64,000 nucleotides of DNA, taken from positions 247,442,739 to 247,506,738 of the forward strand of contig JBOZIK010000001.1 in assembly GCA_051453625.1 (NCBI GenBank), written 5' to 3'. Below, one piece after another: positions 35,691 through 48,036 of the stretch; position 1 is the first letter of the stretch, and each line of letters opens with the position of its first letter. This DNA is from Welwitschia mirabilis. Taxonomy: Eukaryota; Gnetophyta; Gnetopsida; Welwitschiales. The translations under genes were made by a program, and so were the position numbers. Under the pieces are notes generated by a model. That model ran no database searches. It was not told the DNA's origin and worked only from the letters and a program-made list of their open reading frames with translations.

Positions 35691-36059
35691 AAATTTGAAA
35701 AATATCCTATAGATGAATTCTCTATATTTGAGATAAATTTTAATCATTTCTTTCATAATATTAAGCCTATTTTTCTAAAATATAGTGAGGAATTTTATTA
35801 TAAAAGAGGTTTGATTTTGTATTTTTTTCTTTAGAATGTTTATTGCAAGATGTTCAAGCTTATATTCAAAAAAGGATAAGCCTCCTAGTAGTGTCCTTAT
35901 CATAGAAAATCCCATAAATCATCATTTATTCATATCATAAATCACCAATTCCTTTCACCCTTATAAAAATTCATAAGTTGACTGATCATCCACCCTTTCC
36001 ATATTCTTAGGAAATAATGAGAATCAATGATCATAATTAATAGTATTTTTCAATAATTT

Positions 36060-36290
36060 AATAATAACTTAATCTTTTTTTCCTCCAAATTTTCAATACA
36101 AATCTTGTAACTTCTTACTCTTTAAGAGTAAGTTATCTTTATTTTCAAGTTCTTTATTAAATTTTATAGTCATTTAAGCTCTTTAATATGGAAAATTCCA
36201 AATAAAAATTTGGTATTTTTTCTTTCATGTTATGACTTTGTTACAAGCACTTCAAGTATGAGATTTCTTCTTAATTAGGATAATGAGCTA
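36060..36290 (+). pseudogene. Gypsy integrase C-terminal remnant (outer element)
   Basis: Plus strand: LLFKSKLSLFSSSLLNFIVI followed by a block near GKF-I and FFHVMTLLQALQV. This parallels the end of Athila/Tat integrase (vLLFNSRLrLFPGKLrSRWsGPF-V ... F-VNGqRLK-y). It lies only about 400 bases from the RT N-terminus, so nearly all of RT, RNase H and the integrase core is missing. Confidence 0.5.
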
Positions 36291-36819
36291 ATGATCCTTT
36301 TGTTATTGTGAAAAAGTTCTCTTAAAATTTCTTGAAATTCTAAGCAAATTATTTTAAACTATTATTATTATATTTAGTTAACTAGATTTATGGAAAATTT
36401 AACTACATTGGATCTATAAATGCTTCTTAATAATCCACCATTAACTTATTCATGAGTAACATTTTAAATCTATTAGAAGAAAGTTCTATAATACTAAATT
36501 CTTAATATAGTCAAATTCTTAAAGTAGTCACTCATAAATGTAGAAGGGAATTGAAATGAGATTTATGTGGAATTAGATAGATATTTTAACATGCTCAATA
36601 GGATACATAAATTCATCATTCCCATTTTAATCCACTACATTTTTCCTTTTTCATTTACCATTTCAATCCATAATAGTTCATATTTTTCTTATGAGAAAAA
36701 ACCCCAAAAAGCACACTTGTGTTGCTTGTGATATAACCTCTCTATTAAAGTCTTCATCTAGGTTACATTATTCTTAACTCTTAATGAAACAAAATAAACA
36801 AATAACTAGGTTCCTACAT
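36291..36819. other. AT-rich remainder of the outer element, nothing recognised
   Basis: No domain or repeat that I can name. Probably decayed 3' internal region of the outer gypsy element. Confidence 0.4.
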
Positions 36820-37070
36820 GGAGATGGACCCTCAGATTTCGGTATTACTGTGAAGCACATGCTGTGTATTTAGCCAACTAACGTATCGGTTAACGGAGGG
36901 GAAATCATACCATACCCACTCCATTGAATTGTGCTGGACTGCACTGGCATAACGAATCATGCATATGGCACTGCTAGTAGCTGGTATGACATGGTATAGT
37001 ATTTGCCTACCTAGTAACAAACACCTTATAAAATGAACATGATTCAGCTAGGGTGAACCCACTAACTGAC
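36820..37070 (-). repeat. GC-richer island with tRNA-like A and B boxes (possible SINE or element fragment)
   Basis: About 250 bases with clearly higher GC than the surroundings. On the minus strand, TTAGTTGGCTAA (about 36893-36882) resembles a tRNA A box (TAGTTGGTTAA). GGGTCCATCTCC (about 36833-36822) resembles a B box (GGTTCGAATCC). Between them, GCATGTGCTTCACAG looks like a tRNA-Val(CAC) anticodon arm. It is not a complete tRNA gene: stems do not pair well. It could be a tRNA-derived SINE head or a fragment of another insertion. Confidence 0.35.
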
Positions 37071-37159
37071 TAGTAGATTCCAGGCCTTAAAGTAATTGAT
37101 TTACCTTGCTAATAATGTGAACATGACCTTTGTGATTTACTGGTGCTATTATTTAGCTC

Positions 37160-37397
37160 TTTAGTATGTTAGTTTTTATTTTAAAAACTAAATATTTTCT
37201 AATTTATCCATTGCTTCTTTCATTTCTTNNNNNNNNNNNNNNNNNNNNNNNNNNNNNNNNNNNNNNNNNNNNNNNNNNNNNNNNNNNNNNNNNNNNNNNN
37301 NNNNNNNNNNNNNNNNNNNNNNNNNNNNTTTAGTATGTTAGTTTTTATTTTAAATACTAAATATTTTCTAATTTATCCATTGTTTCTTTCATTTCTT
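37160..37397. other. 100-N gap with duplicated 69-bp flanks
   Basis: 37160-37228 and 37329-37397 are the same sequence with two base differences, either side of 100 N (37229-37328). Confidence 0.9.
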
Positions 37398-38912
37398 ATC
37401 TCTAACCTTATATTTCTTCTATTATCTTCTCATTTTTCATATTTTGCTTTTTTACTTTCTTTTCTTCTATAATCTATAGTAAATCATGAGGAGGAGATAA
37501 GGAGCTTTTATTGAAAAAGAAATCTTCACCTGTTTTCTTTCCTTTTATACACCATCCTACTTAGCAATGATTGAATCAAAAATTACAATTATCTTTTGAA
37601 AGAAAAAGACACCTATTACTACTATAGAGAAGTACTTAATTTCTATAAGAATGCCACCTTAGATCCGAAGGATCCATGGGTAATTCATTTTTTTGTTCAT
37701 GGGACTTTTTTTGTTATTACCTTAGGATATTTTTATAGTATTGTTAAAGTATGACAACATGATAATTTATCATTTTTATGTTTCAAACCCCTTTCTTTTT
37801 TTTTTGAAGCTTTAAACATATACTTTTCTATAATAAAGAGGTATCCTACTTACAAATATCTTTATGAAAACTAGGTAGTCTTCTTTAGATTTATTATTAA
37901 AAACATATTGCCTACCTCTCAAATTATTGGTGCATATAGTAATCATCTAGACATGATTAAGATCATTCAAGATGTTAAACATTTTAACATTCCCAAATTC
38001 CTTTTTAGAACTATAGTTATTCATGTAGGAAGTATGAAAAAATTACCTCTTACATGTTTATTTTTATATTTTCTTTATAATTCTCTTTCTTAAATCTCTA
38101 GATGTGATAATTTGGACATATCCTATAGATAAACCATTATCCCTAGAAAAATTACCCACTTCTACAAGTGGAATAAAGAAGGTTAGATTCTAAAAGGCCT
38201 CAAAGAAGAAGCATAAGAAGAAGAATAATAATAAGAAGGAGCAGCATCTGAAGGCCATAATAATCCATTGGAAAAAAATATCATGTATCTTTTTCTTTTT
38301 CTACTACTCCTTCTACTCATTATTCTTGAATAGGTGTCCAAATCTTAAAATCATTAAATTAAAAACATTAGGAAAAAATGAATAAGATCGCTAAAAAATA
38401 AAACAAAATATTCAAAAGCAAGAATAAATTAACAAGAATCTTGAGAATATCATTAATCATAAAATAGCATTATTTAGCACATGTCCCTTACTTCCTTTCA
38501 TGTTGTAAATTTTCCCATGCATTTTTTAAGTTGTACTTACATTGTCTTGCATTTTTCTTAGTTTATGTACCCTCCTCTTTGATGTAATGATTTGCTAAAA
38601 AGTAATGAAGTACTTTTTTTTATTTCCATGCATCCTAAATTCTTGTGTAATTTTGTTCTCATATGTGTTTCAATTTTCAGTTTATTAGTTTTAAAGACAA
38701 AGTTAAGTTTGGTGGGAGGGATGAATGTTTCACTTAAGATTTTATATTCCATTTTGTTATGCATTATATTTAAGTGAAATCAACCTCAAAATTGGCTAAC
38801 ATTTTTCAAATTTTTGCATCATATTTAAATGTTTTCATTTCTCAATTTTTTCATGTTATATAATTTTCACATAATTTTGCTAAGATATTCACAAAACATT
38901 ATTTGGAAGATA
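37398..38912 (+). other. 3' internal region of the outer gypsy element
   Basis: No coding domain recognised; the 61-68-codon frames at 37908-38093, 38592-38777 and 38764-38558 look accidental. AAGTTTGGTGGGAGGGA at 38705-38721 matches the G-rich 'AAGTTTGGGGG' motif that plant gypsy elements carry near the 3' end of the internal region. Confidence 0.45.
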
Positions 38913-40154
38913 TGATAACAAGTGAAAATTAATATTTATTTCAAGGGATTAATGACATTTTAGCATAGTCAAGTTTTTATTTTCATGATTTTATGAATTT
39001 ATATTAATATATCCTATTAACCTCATACAAACTAAAGTTCTTCCTCTATCATTTGGTTTTCTAGGTTTATAATGAGATGATAAATAATGAATTAGAAGCT
39101 TAAAGAAATATTTTATATAATGTGTTTGGTACTAGTAAATCTAGACTTAATATCAGTTAACTTAGGAGTCTGATTCTTATTTTCACATTTAAGGAGTATT
39201 TCTAGGTGTTGAGTTCATTAAGGCTATTTATGATCTAATATAAAGAGGTTAAAAATTATATAAATTTATAAAATAGTAATCATAACCCTAATTTTCAGTT
39301 ATAAAAGGCTAGTTAAAACTTATTATGAGGAATCTTTCGACATACATGACCTATAATGAATATTTTATGTTTGAGAGTAGCTCCAGATATGTGTAGCTTC
39401 TAAGTTTCTTTTCTTTAGGCATGAGCTAGTCCTTGAGGCTAGTATGATATTTCAAGCATTGGGTAAAATGTTCTATTCATGTAATATTTTCTCTATTACC
39501 ATAAGAAGGGATAACAATTAATTTAATCTAGTTTTATAATTTAAGTGTGCATGTTTTTCCATACTTGTAATACTTAATGTTGATTAGAGCATGTTAAAAT
39601 TTTCTATTTTTCTCAATAATTTTTTATATGTTGATTTTCTATAAAGTTGTTATTATTTTTTGTTCTTTGGAATAAGTTCCTCTTTTTCATGCTTATGAAA
39701 TGAGATATAAGAAATAAGATGACTTAGATTCTTCACCAATACTTATATGGTAAATGAGATTATATCAAAAAGCTTGACATTTGATGGATGCTTAACATGA
39801 TTGCTTTGAAATAATCATACATCAAGTATATTTTTAATAAGTTTATTGTTGTTATTATTATTATCATCATCATCATGCTATATGATTAATTATATGGCTC
39901 ATTCCTAGATTAATATTTTGATTTACAACACTTACACTCTCATTTGTAATACATAATCACCCTATGATAGTTACAGAAGTTGATCTTGTGCAAGATTTAC
40001 TATTTTGTCTATTACATATTATTCATTAAGAAGAATTAAATTAATGATATAATTCAATCAAAAATACTATTTAATTTTGAAAAAAGTCAAGTTTATTTAT
40101 ATAAATATATATAGTAAAACAAATGTGGTGGAAACTAACCATGAATAAAATGCA
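38913..40154 (+). repeat. Right LTR of the outer gypsy element
   Basis: Aligned with 17716-18973, starting TGATAACA and possibly ending AATGCA. The right boundary is approximate because the two copies are strongly diverged there. Confidence 0.7.
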
Positions 40155-40439
40155 AGGAGAAAGTAAATTAATGATAGTATTAAAATTAATTTTTAAAGGT
40201 AATTTATCATCCAAAATTAGATTCCTTTAAGAAGCGATATAAAAAAAAGAATAATAATGAAGTATAAGATATTTTGAGATATTAAAAACTTCCTATTAAC
40301 TAAAAAACCATAAGAAAATTAGATTTTAAAGAAGAGGAAATGTAAAGAAAGAAAAATAACGTGCTAGAAAACATACTGAGTGAAAATATAAGAATTCAAT
40401 CAATTAAAGAAAAGTATATAAGAAATGTAAGAAGAACTT

Positions 40440-41480
40440 ATAGTCAATCACACCACCAATGCTCAAAAATTGGATAAGGATCATTATGATATGTGGAAAT
40501 TAAAGTGTCCATAAACTTTAAAATGCATGACTTAGGTTCCATTTTTAAAAATGATGTTGATATCATAAAGAAGACTAGCGATCCCAAGAATATGGTTGAG
40601 AAAGCATAGTATAGGTTGAATAAATTAAACTTCATGATTATTACTAATGCTTCCTATAAAACTTAAGATATGAGATAAAATCTTAGTTTAAATAACTACT
40701 ACTAAGATTTACAAGGGATTAGATGAAGTCTTTCTTAATCATAAGAAGGTTTAGGATACAAAATTGCAAAATCTAATTGCATATTATTAAAACATAAGAA
40801 AGAACAAAGATAAAGTGTAAAAAATTACGTCCAAATGATAAAGTATGTGATGTGATAATTTAATGTTATTGATAATCATTGGATTCTTATGAGATTGCAT
40901 TGAAAGTCTTGATATATTTCACTTCCACATTTGTAGACATTATAATCACACTTAGAAATACAATGGATCATGATATCATGTTATTTGAGGATATCATAAC
41001 AAGATTGGTGTAAGTTTAATTAAATTTAAAGCAAATGAAGTACCTACTACTCTCTTAGTATTATGTAAAATTAATAAAATGAAGAAAAAAATGTTATGAT
41101 TGCAATAACGAGAAAAGACCAAAGAGGTAGAGGAAGACGTTTTAGATGTAAAATAAGAATAGAAAATGGTGATAAGGATGATTTAAAAAAATTCAAAAAA
41201 TACTTAAAACAATGATTCTAATAATAATAGAAAGAACAGAGGTAATAATAATAAAGGAAAAAGTATGTTATTATTACAAGAAACCTAATCATGCTATTAA
41301 TTATTATAAGATAATAATTTATAAAGAAATGCAAAAAGAGATTTAACACCATGATACTAAAGATAAAACTCAAAATAAGCTTGAAGAAAATGAAGAACTA
41401 AGCTTTGTGGCTATTGAGATGTCTTTAATTCTTGTAGGTAAAGAAACAATTATTAATGATAACATCAATAAAAAAGATAA
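40440..41480 (+). pseudogene. Decayed Copia gag with zinc knuckle
   Basis: Plus-strand fragments in Copia gag order: KLDKDHYDMWKLK (consensus F-g-NY--W), NMVEKA-YRLNKL, then FTSTFVDIIITLRNTMD (consensus L--sLP--f--vv--Ie), GRGRRFR, and a zinc knuckle reading VCYYYKKPNHAINYYK. The second and third cysteines of CxxCxxxGHxxxxC are Tyr and the Gly is Asn. The following EENEELSFVAIEM resembles the linker before protease. No RT follows, so this is a fragment. LTRs were not delimited. Confidence 0.55.
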
Positions 41481-43265
41481 GATAATAGTTTAAAAAGCAC
41501 AAGTAGGCATGTTTAGTTGTTAATTATGAGTAATATGTCTTTCCCAGTGAGTACTTCTTGGTAAATCTAGTTTTTATGATTCCACTTCCCAAATATTTTA
41601 TGTCATTCGATAGACAGGTCATTGCAAATAAAATCAAATCATGATAATCATAAGTTATTATTAGATCTTTAAAAATGATATCCCATAAAAAGATTAGATT
41701 TTGAAATGCAAAATCAGTTATCTAAAAATGTCTTTAATATGAAAGACATCTATGATGAATACATCTACAATTGGAAGACATCTATGATGAAGGCGTCTAT
41801 AAGTTAAAGACATTTATGATATACCAATTTCAAGTTACATGTTAAAGATGGCTAACTTATTAAAGAGTACTATGATGAACGTTAAATCTAACATTGATGA
41901 AAGGCCTCTACATGTTTGAAGACATCTATACTAAACTAAAATAGGTAATAAAGTTATTTAATAGTTTGATAAATATTTTATGTTTCAAGTGAGCTATCAA
42001 CTTTTACATCATGGATTCATGATCATAGAGGACTAAAGATAATATAAAGCAAGTTTCATCAATTTTTAGGTAAGTTCACTAAAGAAAGATACTAGGTAAA
42101 GACATCTGACTATTAGTAAGCATCTATAATTTTGAAGATTTCTTGAATCAAAATTCATATTGAATAAAAATGAAGATGTATGCATGACACATAAATGCTC
42201 CTATCCATTACACAATAATTACAAAGTTTAAAGGACTACTATTTAAGATTAAGCAGCTAGTTTCTCTTTAACATTATAAAGGCATGACATAATGGAGTAA
42301 ATCATACTTCTAAAGAAACATAATAAATGAATCTATCATAAAGCATGTATGCACAAGTAATTGGAACTACTCATGAAGGATAAAATCTATCATTTTATAA
42401 GGAACTCTCAATGTCTATATCATTCATTTTTGGATTATATATTATCACATCATTTATTACCACTCATGACAATGATGACAATAAGGAACTCAAGTCTTCT
42501 TTAAAGAAAAATCATTTAGGCTTATTATTGTATTACAATTGTTGGTTCTTACATTGTTAGATTATATCATTCTTAAGTATTAATGTAAATTCCATTATTG
42601 TATTATTAAATACATTGTAAAAAAACCCTTATAGGGGTGTGCATTGAGGTTGTACCTATGAGAACTTGCATTATTATATTTCCCTGAGGGAAAGAGTTTA
42701 CTGTCTTATAAGAAGAATTTCATTGTTGTATATTCCTGAGAGGAAGAGAGTGCTACCTTGTGAGGAGAATCTCACTTTATTATAAGATTTATGATGAGTT
42801 AAAACCAGTAGTTCCCCAAGGAAAAGAATCTACTGCCTTGCAATGGGCATCTCATCTTGTGGTTATACTTGTGTGTGCATTTTATTGGTATCCATAACAA
42901 GAAGAGAGTACTGCCTTATGAGGAGACTCTTATATTGTTATAAGATTAGTGATAAGTTAAAAATACTATGTCTTATAGGTTAAGAATATCTACAGGTATG
43001 AGAGGAAGCTACCCTTTATGTGTGGACGTATTTACACTAGGGAACCATGTTATCTTAGTAAGGTGTTTATTTTATTTTATTTTTCATTATTTTATTTGTT
43101 AAAAATATTATTTGATGGAACTCATTCACCCCTCTACTTTGAGTTAAACAATCCTCAATACCTAAGGCATATACTAGAGTAAAGACATAATTTTTTGTCA
43201 TTTGTAAAAGTTGTTAACAGTGAAGTTGGTTTTGAAGAAGGATATAATCTAAAGGTAAAAGGAAT
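41481..43265. other. Non-coding repeat-rich stretch right of the Copia gag
   Basis: No ORF with a domain. 41740-41945 has loose repeats of GAAGACATCTATGATGAA. 42690-42965 has about four degenerate copies of a module built from GAGGAAGAGAGTACTGCCTT and GAGGAGAATCTCATTTT. The part around 42600-43100 could be the LTR of the Copia fragment (inference). Confidence 0.4.
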
Positions 43266-44626
43266 TATTAACATATAAAAATTGAAATTTATATTAAGTG
43301 TTTCAAGCCAATTTACTATAAATAAAGATAGTAATTTATTTTTTTAATTGTAAAATATTTCTTCTATTATTTTTAATTTAAAATTTAATATTATGTTTTT
43401 CTTCATAATAATTACAGGTATTTAGCCACATTTTAAAACACATGATAGAAGATAGATATAATTCTACATAAAAAAATAATGCCACTCCAGAAATGAGGTG
43501 GCAACACATAGTAGTAGCGTTAGAAGACATGTAGAAGAGTCATGTGGAAATGAAATTAAAGACATGTGGTGATAGCAATTGTTTATAGAGGAATCTAGCT
43601 CTAAAAACCATACGTTAGACTCATCATGATGAATATTCCATCAAGCACTACATGATGATATTTACCAAATACTATAAGACAATCTCTACCAAATGCTAAA
43701 TGATGAATATTATACCTAATGATAGATGATAGAATCTTATCTATCTAATTCTAAATGATGCAAATTCTACCTAAATATATGCTAAAATCTTGTAACCACC
43801 CCTATTCTACCTAACACTACAAGCCAAAAGCTCATAATCATTTATCACCTTTACCTCTTCCTATAGAAGGGCCTTGAATGCTCATTGTATTCATCTTTAG
43901 TTGTCTTATCAGACTTAGATATTATGGCACTATAATATCTTTCTTGAGGTGGAATGATAAATCCTAGTTAAGGATCTCTTCTTATTCTCCTTCTTCATTG
44001 ATTTAATGTGTTCCTTTCAGTTTTAATAAAAAATTGGTTTGAATCCTTTAACTATTGATGCACAATTTTGTTTAGTATTAGTAATGTTTAGTAGAACTAG
44101 TGCTTAAAGTAGGATTTATTCTTCTATTATTAATGCACGATAAAATGATATTAAAAATATTTAGGTAAAGCTTACTAAAGGTAGGTAAATCTTACTTTCA
44201 TGATTTACAGTTTTTATTGTTTAATAAATTCTTGTGCGCTTAGGTTCATATTTTTTGTTCTTATAAAGAGTTGTAAAGTATCAAGAGGACTTGATAACTC
44301 ACCAATACTCATGTGGTCAATGAGATTATGCCTTAACATCGAGCCATAGTAACTTAACGATTTACCACATGTCCTATATACAGGAATCATTTGACTAAAG
44401 GTGAAGTGAAGGATGACTTAATTAGACCCTTGGAGCACTCTATTCCTTTGCATTGTCAACTAAATATCATCTCTATTTTGAAGCTGTAATTTCTCTTTTG
44501 TTTGATTTTTTTAATTGTAAGTTATAATAATTATATACTTTTTTAATTTACCTCCTGCATCCTTATGAAAGAATAATACTAAGTATTTCACTTAGTTAAA
44601 TCTAGTTCATTGTACTAAAAATAATA
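43266..44626 (+). repeat. Left LTR of the third gypsy element
   Basis: About 1361 bp aligned with 58922-60275; TGTTAACA at the right LTR start has become TATTAACA here. It includes a degenerate 24-26-bp repeat zone (about 43620-43790) built from CTACCAAATGCTAAATGATG. Confidence 0.85.
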
Positions 44627-44631
44627 GATTT

Positions 44632-44649
44632 TGGTATTGTTATCAGAGA
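44632..44649 (+). promoter_or_regulatory. Decayed gypsy primer binding site
   Basis: TGGTATTGTTATCAGAGA, a few bases after the LTR. Against the classic TGGCGCCGTTGCCGGGGA every difference is C-to-T or G-to-A. Confidence 0.75.
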
Positions 44650-44745
44650 TGTTTTAGCATAGTAATTGTTTTAAGAGTGCATAAGTTTTTTCTTGCAATT
44701 TCTAGTTAATTTTTATTTTTTCAGTCACTATAAGAAATATAGAAT

Positions 44746-45012
44746 TTTAAGGCGTTTCTAAAATGCCTTAAAAGACCCTAAAGAATGGCTTCAAAGCTTT
44801 TAAGACATTTCTTCATAAAACACCTTAAATGGCATCACCTTAAAAACCTACATGCTTTTAAGGCATTTTTAAGATGGCTTTAAAATGCCTTAAAAGATCT
44901 TTTAAGGATTTTTTTTTTTGAGAAACGCCTCAAAAGGTAAAATGCCTGAAAAGGTATAACTAGGCTTTTTGAGGCATTTTACCAAATAAATGCCTCAAAA
45001 GGTATAAGCCTA
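44746..45012. repeat. Left subterminal repeat array of the CACTA element
   Basis: About twelve copies, in both orientations, of a 12-14-bp word, TTTTAAGGCATTTT or its variant TTTTGAGGCATTT. The two variants are grouped: TTAAGG near the end, TTGAGG further in. Confidence 0.85.
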
Positions 45013-46175
45013 CGACATATAACCTATTAAAGATGAAGATATGAGTTCAGAGAGTAAATATGAAGATACATGTAATAGCTCCTATATTTCAAGGAAACTC
45101 ATAATTGAAGTCCAATCAAATGTTACTCAAAAGAAAGGTTTACCAAAAGGTAGACCAGATCAAACTTTCAATCCTTATTAATTATTTGGTATGTAGAGAT
45201 AGTCTCTAAGTACCAAGAAAAGTATATGTTTAAAAGGCTAAAATTCTGTAATGCTTTGTTTCACCTTTAGATTTCTTGATTTAGATGGATCTATTTTTAA
45301 ATAGATTCGTACTGAGTTAATTATGGTTAAATGCCTTGTCTTGATTTGATAATTATAACAGGTTTAATACCAGAGTTTGAGTTTGATCATAATAATAACA
45401 ATAAGAATGTATTAATAGAATCCTAAGTGAAACTAAAATTAATACTTTAGAAGTAATTCTGATGGAATTTTTCTTTTCTTTCTTTTCATTCTTTAGAAAA
45501 TCTCTATTCCTGATAAGTCTAATCATTAAATGGAATATGAAGGTACTAATTTCTTATGTGCCTTTTATTTCCAATAATCTATTTTATAAGTGTTTTCAAC
45601 ATTTACTTATTTCTTTATTTATTTTCTTTTCATGTTTAGGAGTAGTTCTCATCTTAAAGCAGTGGCTGCACAAAAGCTGGAGACAATAACTAAGGAACTA
45701 TTAAATACTGACACTAATCTCATAACAAGACTCAAGAAAGGCTTCTCAAACTTCAAGGAATAGAAATACTTGTAAGTTGAACAAGTTTTAAATATGCTAT
45801 GACTATCAGAATGTACCCAATTAATCTATCTAATAAAATATTTTACTTCTCGTTTCCCAATTTTCTAAGAAGAATCTGGAATTTTTCTTCAAACTCTTCC
45901 AAGGGTATAGCTTGGAGCTCTTTGCAAATATTGTCTAATCATCTCTGAAATATCAGTGCCCATATACATGTCTTTTAGTCCAGGTTGGTAGTATGTGGAG
46001 ATTCAAGAGTATGCCCATTAAATATTTTACGGCTTGAACATAGAGAAGCTTTTATAATTCATAATGTTGTTAACCTAGCTCCTTTTTAGGTATCAAGGAT
46101 TACTATGTCTATTCTTCTTATAAACACTATACATTCTACATTGCAATCAGGTCAAGAAGGTGACAAGAAAGGTAC
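45013..46175. other. CACTA interior, left part
   Basis: Mostly unreadable. Around 45030-45175 a plus-strand frame reads MSSESKYEDTCNSSYISRK and then KKGLPKGRPDQTFNP before a stop, which could be the start of a transposon protein. A 75-codon frame at 45462-45689 has no domain. Confidence 0.35.
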
Positions 46176-47590
46176 TAATACAATATATCAAGATATGTCT
46201 TCAACAACATGAAGATGCAACTTCAAGAAGAGTTGGAGTGTAAATAATGTAAATTAGGTCTAAGTTTGATGGATTTCACTTTAGAATGGATATTTGTTTC
46301 ATAGGTTTTAGATCTAGTGCATGGGCAATTACATTAACATGTTATGAATGAACTGTTGATACTTACAGCATTGGACAGAACAAAAGAGTTAAAGGTGCTT
46401 GTAAGATAAGTTGTTCGATTTGGCAAGTATTACAAGTACCCCCAATGGCATCAATTAGATCCTTTGAGAATAACCAAAGAAAAGGAGCATACCACTGCTA
46501 CATGCAATCATGGATCATTGGATGCAGTTCATAGCAATGAAGAAAATGAATCAAAGGTAAGCACTAATTAAAATTTGCAGACTAAATTGCTTACAAGGAA
46601 GAGAGTATCATGAAGGCATACACTTCATCAAAATAAGTACAAAGACAAAAAATCCTTTATCCAAAGTGGAAAGAATTAAGAAAGAAACAAAGACAAAGTT
46701 TAAAGGCCAAAAGCTATTAGAGCACATAAAACTGTAGACAAGGATATTGCAAATTTTGTTATGAAACTGATCAATTACATTGTATTCTTATTGTCATAAT
46801 GAATTGGCACTGGAAGTTCTGAAATGTTAAATAATGAGATTATCAAGATCAGGATAATGTGTGAAAGGCTTACTTCACAATGAAGGATATGGAGTAATGC
46901 ATTAACTTCTTGAGTATGAGGAGGTCCAAGAGAATAAAGAAAAACATTAGAGGTTCAGCTAATCTTTGGAATTTTATCTATAAAACAATTACCTTAACCA
47001 ATATGTAGAATAAGAATTCTCTTCAATTTGCTATGCACATAAGGCACAAAAAATCTTACTTAGGGCTTGTCAGTGAATACATGCTTCAATGCATGAAAGC
47101 ACAATAAACCCCTTATAAGATGCAGCATAAGAAGACCATCTCATCTACTGCATGCACTAGAGGAGAGTTTGCTACTAACAAAATCTACAATTTCACAATG
47201 TACAAAGTAAGGATAAAGGAACTCCTCATTCACAATGTAAAGAAGGAGGCTAAAAGAAGAACAAAACAAGTAGGACAAATAGAAGATGTGCTATAATTAT
47301 CACTAGAAGCAGGTCAGCCAAGTCACAATGATATATGTAAGTAAACTAATTTATTAAACTGAATCTAATTCTTACAGGATAAGTCTAATTTCAACTATAA
47401 AAGAATATAATATGATATGCATGTTGGATGATAACATAAATGTTCATTCATAAATACTCACTCATATAGCCATTCTTTCAAAAGTTAGAAAGAGGTAAAA
47501 AGAGGTAAAAGTAGTCTTTGTAATAGTATAGGTAGAGATGTGTGATTAGGCATATACTTAGGTCTTACAATAATTTCAGCCTACGTCTCT
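46176..47590. repeat. Internal CACTA duplication, first copy
   Basis: 46176-47150 aligns with 48037-49010 and 47190-47590 aligns with 52605-52985, same order and orientation, at roughly 85-90% identity by eye. No clear ORF. Confidence 0.75.
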
Positions 47591-47936
47591 GAAGGATAAT
47601 CATGGCTAGTTTGTAGTTTGCCTTGAAATAAAACAAAAGAAGTTCAACCATAATATAACTGTGGAAAAGCAAGGACCCTAAATTTTAAAGAAATATAATT
47701 TAAAAGAAAAAAATATTTAACTAGTATGGCATGTGCTTCTTTTTCCTTTAAGTTTGCTTGCTAATGCCTAAGACACAAGGCATTATTAATAATTTGTTCA
47801 ATGCTCTTAACACATTGGTACTTCATAGGCATTTTAGTAAATAGTAAAACAATAAATAAATGTAGCCACTACTATATAACAAGCATCGTGTTATAGTCTT
47901 AATACAAAAAAGTTAATAGATAATCTCAAGAACATT

Positions 47937-48036
47937 NNNNNNNNNNNNNNNNNNNNNNNNNNNNNNNNNNNNNNNNNNNNNNNNNNNNNNNNNNNNNNNN
48001 NNNNNNNNNNNNNNNNNNNNNNNNNNNNNNNNNNNN
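47937..48036. other. Assembly gap (100 N)
   Basis: A fixed-size 100-N gap. Sequence to its right begins inside a diverged copy of 46176 onwards, so the true size and order here are uncertain. Confidence 0.99.

Larger units (their letters stand above)
17716..40154 (+). mobile_element. Old Ty3/gypsy element, interrupted by a second gypsy element
   Basis: Direct LTRs (17716-18973, 38913-about 40154), a gypsy-type primer binding site at 18979-18996, protease remnant at about 21890-22215, RT N-terminal remnant at 35341-35690, integrase C-terminal remnant at 36060-36290 and a purine-rich GGTGGGAGGGA at 38711-38721. The 13-kb element 22304-35340 splits it between protease and RT. The original element would be about 9.4 kb, with most of RT, RNase H and integrase deleted. 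No clear target duplication was found. Confidence 0.75.

Noticed and set aside
36820-36905. A functional tRNA gene on the minus strand
   Set aside because: A- and B-box-like words are present, but acceptor and T stems do not pair and the 3' half is AT-rich.
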